NCBI GenBank assembly: GCA_934102215.1
Contig: CAKOSH010000010.1
Span: 1 to 53,458 of the forward strand
Source of the DNA: an uncultured Bacilli bacterium
Lineage (GTDB): Bacteria > Bacillota_I > Bacilli_A > RF39 > UBA660
DNA length: 53,458 nt
Direction: 5' to 3'
Shown here: one piece after another, positions 51,626-53,458 of the stretch
Layout: each line of letters begins with the position of its first letter
Position numbering within the stretch: the first letter of the stretch is position 1
Program-made: the position numbers and the translations under genes
The notes under the pieces: model-generated
What the model was told of the DNA's origin: nothing
The model's input: the letters and a program-made list of their open reading frames with translations, nothing else
Database searches by the model: none

Positions 51626-53260
51626 TTAAATTGAACTAATTTTTAATAATTTTTTACCTTTATTTTTCTTTTGTATTTTCTTAGTATAAGGTCTAAACAT
51701 ACTTTGTACTTTATATGCTACTTTACTCTTAACTTCAAACTGTTCACTATAATCATATCCCTTATGATCTGTTGCCCCAGTTAAATAGAAATCATTGATT
51801 CTACCATCACAAGCATCATAATTACAAACTAAATCATAACCATTATATTGATATAATACATTATCAATAGTTTCTCCATCACTTGTATATCTAAATACAG
51901 GAGTACCATAATTAATAATATCATTTAATGAAATTAATGTACTATTTTTCTTTACTTCTTCTTTACTCTCTAAAGAAACATTACCATTTCCATCAGTACT
52001 TAAAAATTCATCATCTTCATTCTTTAATACAAATGGATTATATAATTCATCTATTTCTTCATTAGGTATTTTAACATAAATACTAAATCCTTTATTATTT
52101 AACATAGAAAGTATCATTTTATCAGTATTTTTATCACTAAATGTAATATTTTCTAATATTGAAACATCTTCTATACTATATTTTCCTTTATATGCTTTAG
52201 ACAATATTTCAGTACATATAGACATAATAGAATAAACATAATCAAGACGTGCTTTATCTTTACTTGATTTTAAACGAGAAGAAACTAAGAAAGATTTCCA
52301 ATTTAAATATGTTTGAAGTTTATTTATAGCTCTTTCTTTATCATCAAATTGATAAATTAACTCTAATACTTTTTTACTAACAACATCAAAATTACCTTTA
52401 TAAACACTATCATTTAATTTACATAATAATCTACTTTTTTCACATTCTTTATCTTCATAAGTACCAGGTAACTTATCAATAAGTCTTTTTATATCTAGAT
52501 AATCATAACTAACACTTACATAATAATCATGTTTTTCTTTTATAAAATCTCTAAAGTCTTCTAATATTCCTCTTTCTTCATAATCAAATAAATTATAATT
52601 ATGAAATAAGTATTTCATACCATCAATTCTATTATCTAAATATGGTGATGTTGTAACACTATCTCCCATATTAAAATATGTATATATAGTACCATTTATT
52701 TTACTATCAATATATGATTCATAAGCTTTTTCAAGTTCATTTAATTCTGTCACAAATTCATCAGTATTACAATCATATCTTAATGAAAAATCAAATTTCT
52801 TAGGAATACCATTTTGTCTTCTAAAACCTATTTCATAATTTTTATAACATATTCTTAGTAATGCATAGAAATTCTCAACAGCACTATCTAATTCAATAAC
52901 ATCTTTACAATCTTCAATCGCTACATTTCTAGTATAAATTTTTTCTACTTTTTGTCTTAATGCTGTATCATTACATTCTTCAAATATACTTCTAATTTCA
53001 TTTATAGCTTTAGCCTTCATAAAAATAAATTCTTGATCTCTACTTTCAGTATCTTCTAAATATGATTTTAATACTGAATATGCTTCGTTAAATAGTGAGC
53101 ATTTTTCATTGAATCTTGCTATTGTTTTTTCATTTTCTGATGCATGCATATCTGGATGATTCATTTTCATAAGTTCTCTATATCTTCTAGTTAACTCTTC
53201 AAGTGTAAAAGAACCATTTATATTAATACCTAAAATTAATTTAGCCTGTTTAGTTGTCAT
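51626..53260 (-). CDS. J-domain (DnaJ-like) protein
   Basis: 544 residues. N-terminal J domain with the HPD motif: LTRRYRELMKMNHPDMHASE; the following helix is FNEKCSLFNEAYSVLKSYLE. The ~470-residue remainder has no recognised domain, no G/F region and no zinc fingers. It would stimulate a DnaK ATPase on a specific client. ATG at 53260 with AAGGGGG upstream is chosen over the reading from 53290. Confidence 0.82.
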   Translation of the reverse strand: MTTKQAKLILGININGSFTLEELTRRYRELMKMNHPDMHASENEKTIARFNEKCSLFNEAYSVLKSYLEDTESRDQEFIFMKAKAINEIRSIFEECNDTALRQKVEKIYTRNVAIEDCKDVIELDSAVENFYALLRICYKNYEIGFRRQNGIPKKFDFSLRYDCNTDEFVTELNELEKAYESYIDSKINGTIYTYFNMGDSVTTSPYLDNRIDGMKYLFHNYNLFDYEERGILEDFRDFIKEKHDYYVSVSYDYLDIKRLIDKLPGTYEDKECEKSRLLCKLNDSVYKGNFDVVSKKVLELIYQFDDKERAINKLQTYLNWKSFLVSSRLKSSKDKARLDYVYSIMSICTEILSKAYKGKYSIEDVSILENITFSDKNTDKMILSMLNNKGFSIYVKIPNEEIDELYNPFVLKNEDDEFLSTDGNGNVSLESKEEVKKNSTLISLNDIINYGTPVFRYTSDGETIDNVLYQYNGYDLVCNYDACDGRINDFYLTGATDHKGYDYSEQFEVKSKVAYKVQSMFRPYTKKIQKKNKGKKLLKISSI

Positions 53261-53354
53261 ATATACCCCCTTATATTCCAAATAACGCACATATTATATC
53301 ATATTTGATACACAAAGTCAACATTAACCCTAAATTCTATTACTTAAATAGCAT

Positions 53355-53393
53355 AATGCAACTTTTACGTTTCAAAAATAACGTAGTTGCATT
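53355..53393 (+). promoter_or_regulatory. Long bulged hairpin in the leader of the next gene
   Basis: AATGCAAC-TTT-TACGTT and AACGTA-GTTGCATT pair into a 14-bp stem with a 3-nt bulge and an 8-nt loop. There is no T-tract, so it is not a terminator. It lies about 50 nt before the Shine-Dalgarno at the window edge and may be an operator or RNA regulatory element. Confidence 0.5.
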
Positions 53394-53444
53394 TAATCAT
53401 TTAATAGTGTTTAATATTACTCAATCAATTGTTTTCTTTATATG

Positions 53445-53451
53445 AAGGAGG
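53445..53451 (+). promoter_or_regulatory. Strong Shine-Dalgarno of a plus-strand gene beyond the window
   Basis: AAGGAGG followed by TTTTAAA to the window end. The start codon should fall just outside. Confidence 0.7.
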
Positions 53452-53458
53452 TTTTAAA

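Overview
The window is very AT-rich and uses standard bacterial decoding: TGA is a true stop (for example in the ATGA overlap at 5569-5572) and Trp is TGG. The gene content points to a low-GC Bacillota (Bacilli/Erysipelotrichia-like, possibly an uncultured gut lineage such as RF39). Evidence is ylxM-ftsY, RNase J, YvcK, gpsB directly followed by rnpB, rodZ-like-pgsA, recA, a priA-fmt operon, miaB and uvrB. The taxonomic call is inference. Almost everything is on the minus strand; plus-strand exceptions are rnj (14919), a small membrane protein (22171) and a ribbon-helix-helix gene (29676).

Layout. 1-1333: 5' part of a large secreted surface protein. 1563-10757: an accessory island bounded by two ~530-bp direct repeats that carry the 3' end of a D,D-carboxypeptidase gene plus a TnpB-like remnant. 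The island holds (i) a five-gene operon (7623 to 2166) of two PolC-like proteins that have lost their polymerase aspartates, a possible degenerate DEDDh exonuclease-like protein, a beta-CASP (RNase J-like) nuclease with its metal ligands intact, and a NusG-like KOW protein; (ii) a PD-(D/E)XK nuclease-like protein with an HTH partner; (iii) decayed gene copies. 10469-22029: core genes (carboxypeptidase, slipin, two small membrane proteins, ylxM-ftsY, rnj, metallophosphoesterase, CPBP protease, DUF1003, tRNA-Ala, yvcK, and a VanY-like protein lacking its zinc ligands). 22171-24347: a small membrane protein and an intact IS150-type IS3-family element sitting in the loop of a terminator. 24365-42727: cysS, recA, a BspA-like repeat adhesin divergent from an RHH regulator across a palindrome, pgsA, rodZ-like, rnpB, gpsB, a HAD-MBL-priA-fmt operon, miaB, a zinc-ribbon/thioredoxin membrane protein, three small Cys-rich membrane proteins (one frameshifted) and uvrB.

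42728-45496 is a second, smaller island, bounded by full uvrB and a duplicated uvrB 5' fragment. It holds a decaying deoxynucleotide-metabolism cluster: a thymidylate kinase with a nonsense codon, a UDG-like protein, a MazG-like pyrophosphohydrolase and a probable frameshifted nucleoside deoxyribosyltransferase. 45607-53260 carries a YhcG-like nuclease, an alpha/beta hydrolase, a putative gluzincin, a transglutaminase-fold protein, an XRE-membrane regulator and a J-domain protein. The window ends with a hairpin leader and a strong Shine-Dalgarno for a plus-strand gene that starts beyond the edge.

The best candidate for an undescribed system is the operon at 2166-7623. It looks like a catalytically dead copy of the replication polymerase kept together with an apparently active RNase J-like nuclease and a NusG-like factor. 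Its function is unknown, and I infer only that the proteins act together on nucleic acid or bind the host replication/transcription apparatus.
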